Shown: positions 63,169-64,000 of the stretch, piece after piece
Position numbering within the stretch: position 1 is the first letter of the stretch
How the letters are laid out: every line of letters begins with the position of its first letter
Assembly: GCA_900404475.1 (NCBI GenBank)
Contig: OUQQ01000017.1
Location: 17,052-81,051, forward strand
Source of the DNA: Spongospora subterranea
Taxonomy: Eukaryota > Endomyxa > Phytomyxea > Plasmodiophorida > Plasmodiophoridae
Length of the DNA: 64,000 nt
Direction: 5' to 3'
Made by a program: the position numbers and the translations under genes
Notes under the pieces: model-generated
What the model saw: only the letters and a program-made list of their open reading frames with translations
Database searches by the model: none
Told to the model about the DNA's origin: nothing

Positions 63169-64000
63169 GGACTAACCGTGTTCCCTCTTTTCCTTAATGA
63201 TATAATCTTCATATTCGGTCCGACAATGATTGGTCGGATTTGCCTGCTGGTTCGGAGGGATCCCTCGGATTGGTCTGGGAGAATTCTTTCAATTACTGAA
63301 AGGTTTGTCAGCTTTGGTCGCTCAATCTCGATTTCTGCCTGTTGCGCGGCAATCGTCTATGCGATTGTGACACCAGAACAGCCGTTTTTGTCGCTGTGGA
63401 CGGCAATGTCCATAATATAGAGCAGATAATGGTGGGTTGATACTGTAAATTTGCCGCTGATAATTAAGGCAGTTGCGACGTTTGCTTCAACTGCAATTAC
63501 ACTTTAGTGGTCAAACATTCTTCCCATTATAAATGATTAACATCCAAATCATGTAGAAGGCGCCAGGTCATGTTGACCGACGGGAATGTTCAATCCCGAT
63601 CCATTGCCTCCAACCCAGAAGACCTTGTGAGTGAGGCGAAACCGGAACATAATCAAGTGAGAATTTTGCAGAAGGGTTTGATTAAAACTTTGAATGGGAA
63701 GGCTTGGTGAACACTTCCTCAACTGAAGCAAAATAGAAAAGATCTGAATAAACAGAAGTAATGATCAGGTCGTCACTTTTCCTGCTCCCTTTCCTCTTTT
63801 CCTCATTTTTTCCTGGTTGCCTTCTGTTTTGCTTTTCTTTCCATTGGTATTGTGCCTTCTCTCAGTGCATCATGTCCCTGCCATCTCTCACCCCTGTTTC
63901 CGGTTCCCCGTTACCACCCAGCTGTACCCGTTCACATGCTCTGCTCGAAAGCAAAGTCATCCTCGTTACCACCCACCTGTGCTCAATCACTTCCTCGAAA
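63169..64000. other. Terminal intergenic stretch with pyrimidine tract
   Basis: No gene recognised. From about 63772 to 63845 the plus strand is almost pure C/T (for example CCTGCTCCCTTTCCTCTTTT). Confidence 0.4.
63904..64000. repeat. Degenerate tandem repeat, two units of about 50 bp
   Basis: TCC(C/T)CGTTACCACCCA(G/C)CTGT begins each unit and CTCGAAA ends each, with a few indels between. The second unit runs off the window, so the array may continue. Confidence 0.65.

Noticed and set aside
63121..63420. Plus-strand hydrophobic ORF of 99 codons
   Set aside because: It has no in-phase exon partner, and its 5' end is antisense to the first exon of the MIT-type gene, which has the better coding evidence.

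Overview
The window is nuclear DNA from a eukaryote. Genes are broken into short exons by introns of mostly about 45-100 nt (GT...AG), lie on both strands, and have no operon structure. I built gene models by hand-splicing reading frames. Domain calls rest on motifs I recognise, not on a database search. The organism is probably an early-diverging, flagellated fungus or close relative (chytrid-, aphelid- or rozellid-like). It has a secreted chitin deacetylase with a CBM18 chitin-binding module and a Zn2Cys6 zinc cluster, both typical of fungi. It also has an outer-dynein-arm docking subunit (ODAD1/CCDC63 type) and an enkurin-domain protein, both markers of a motile flagellum. BRCA1/BARD1-type, FANCJ and TSC1 genes, lost from many crown fungi, fit the same placement.

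Layout. 0.66-1.6 kb: Ty3/gypsy pol relic. 4.5-5.9 kb (+): CBM18/NodB chitin deacetylase. 6.5-14.1 kb (-): FGD-like DH-PH-FYVE Rho GEF, ISCA1-type Fe-S assembly protein, gamma-tubulin complex protein. 16.6-22.6 kb (+): class III CHD remodeler with a CW zinc finger. 22.9-24.0 kb (+): enkurin-domain protein. 24.0-25.0 kb (-): longin/roadblock-like protein. 27.0-28.4 kb (+): CaMKK/SNF1-activating-type kinase. 29.3-31.8 kb (-): outer-arm docking subunit. 32.0-36.9 kb (-): ATG2. 37.8-43.1 kb (+): FANCJ/BRIP1 helicase. 43.5-44.1 kb (-): small Zn2Cys6 protein. 44.8-46.4 kb: tandem repeat and a long inverted duplication. 47.2-48.6 kb (+): F-BAR-like coiled-coil protein. 48.8-50.0 kb (-): decayed Penelope-like reverse transcriptase. 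50.3-51.0 kb (+): APC10. 51.3-52.0 kb (+): membrane protein of unknown function. 52.5-54.9 kb (+): RING-PHD-ePHD-BRCT-BRCT protein (BRCA1/BARD1 family). 56.5-59.2 kb (+): VAC14. 59.4-61.5 kb (-): TSC1/hamartin. 62.7-63.2 kb (-): small NRBF2-like MIT protein.

The genes form themes rather than operons. Autophagy, phosphoinositide and TORC1/AMPK control: ATG2, VAC14, TSC1, an NRBF2-like protein, a FYVE GEF and a CaMKK-like kinase. DNA-damage and chromatin biology: BRCA1/BARD1-like, FANCJ, CHD. Microtubule and flagellum: GCP, ODAD1, enkurin. The most notable item is the BRCA1/BARD1-like gene, which combines an N-terminal RING, an intact PHD plus extended PHD and tandem BRCTs with the phosphopeptide-binding residues kept, about 10 kb from a FANCJ gene. 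Intergenic regions of 0.5-3 kb hold degenerate repeats and retroelement debris and little else that I can read.
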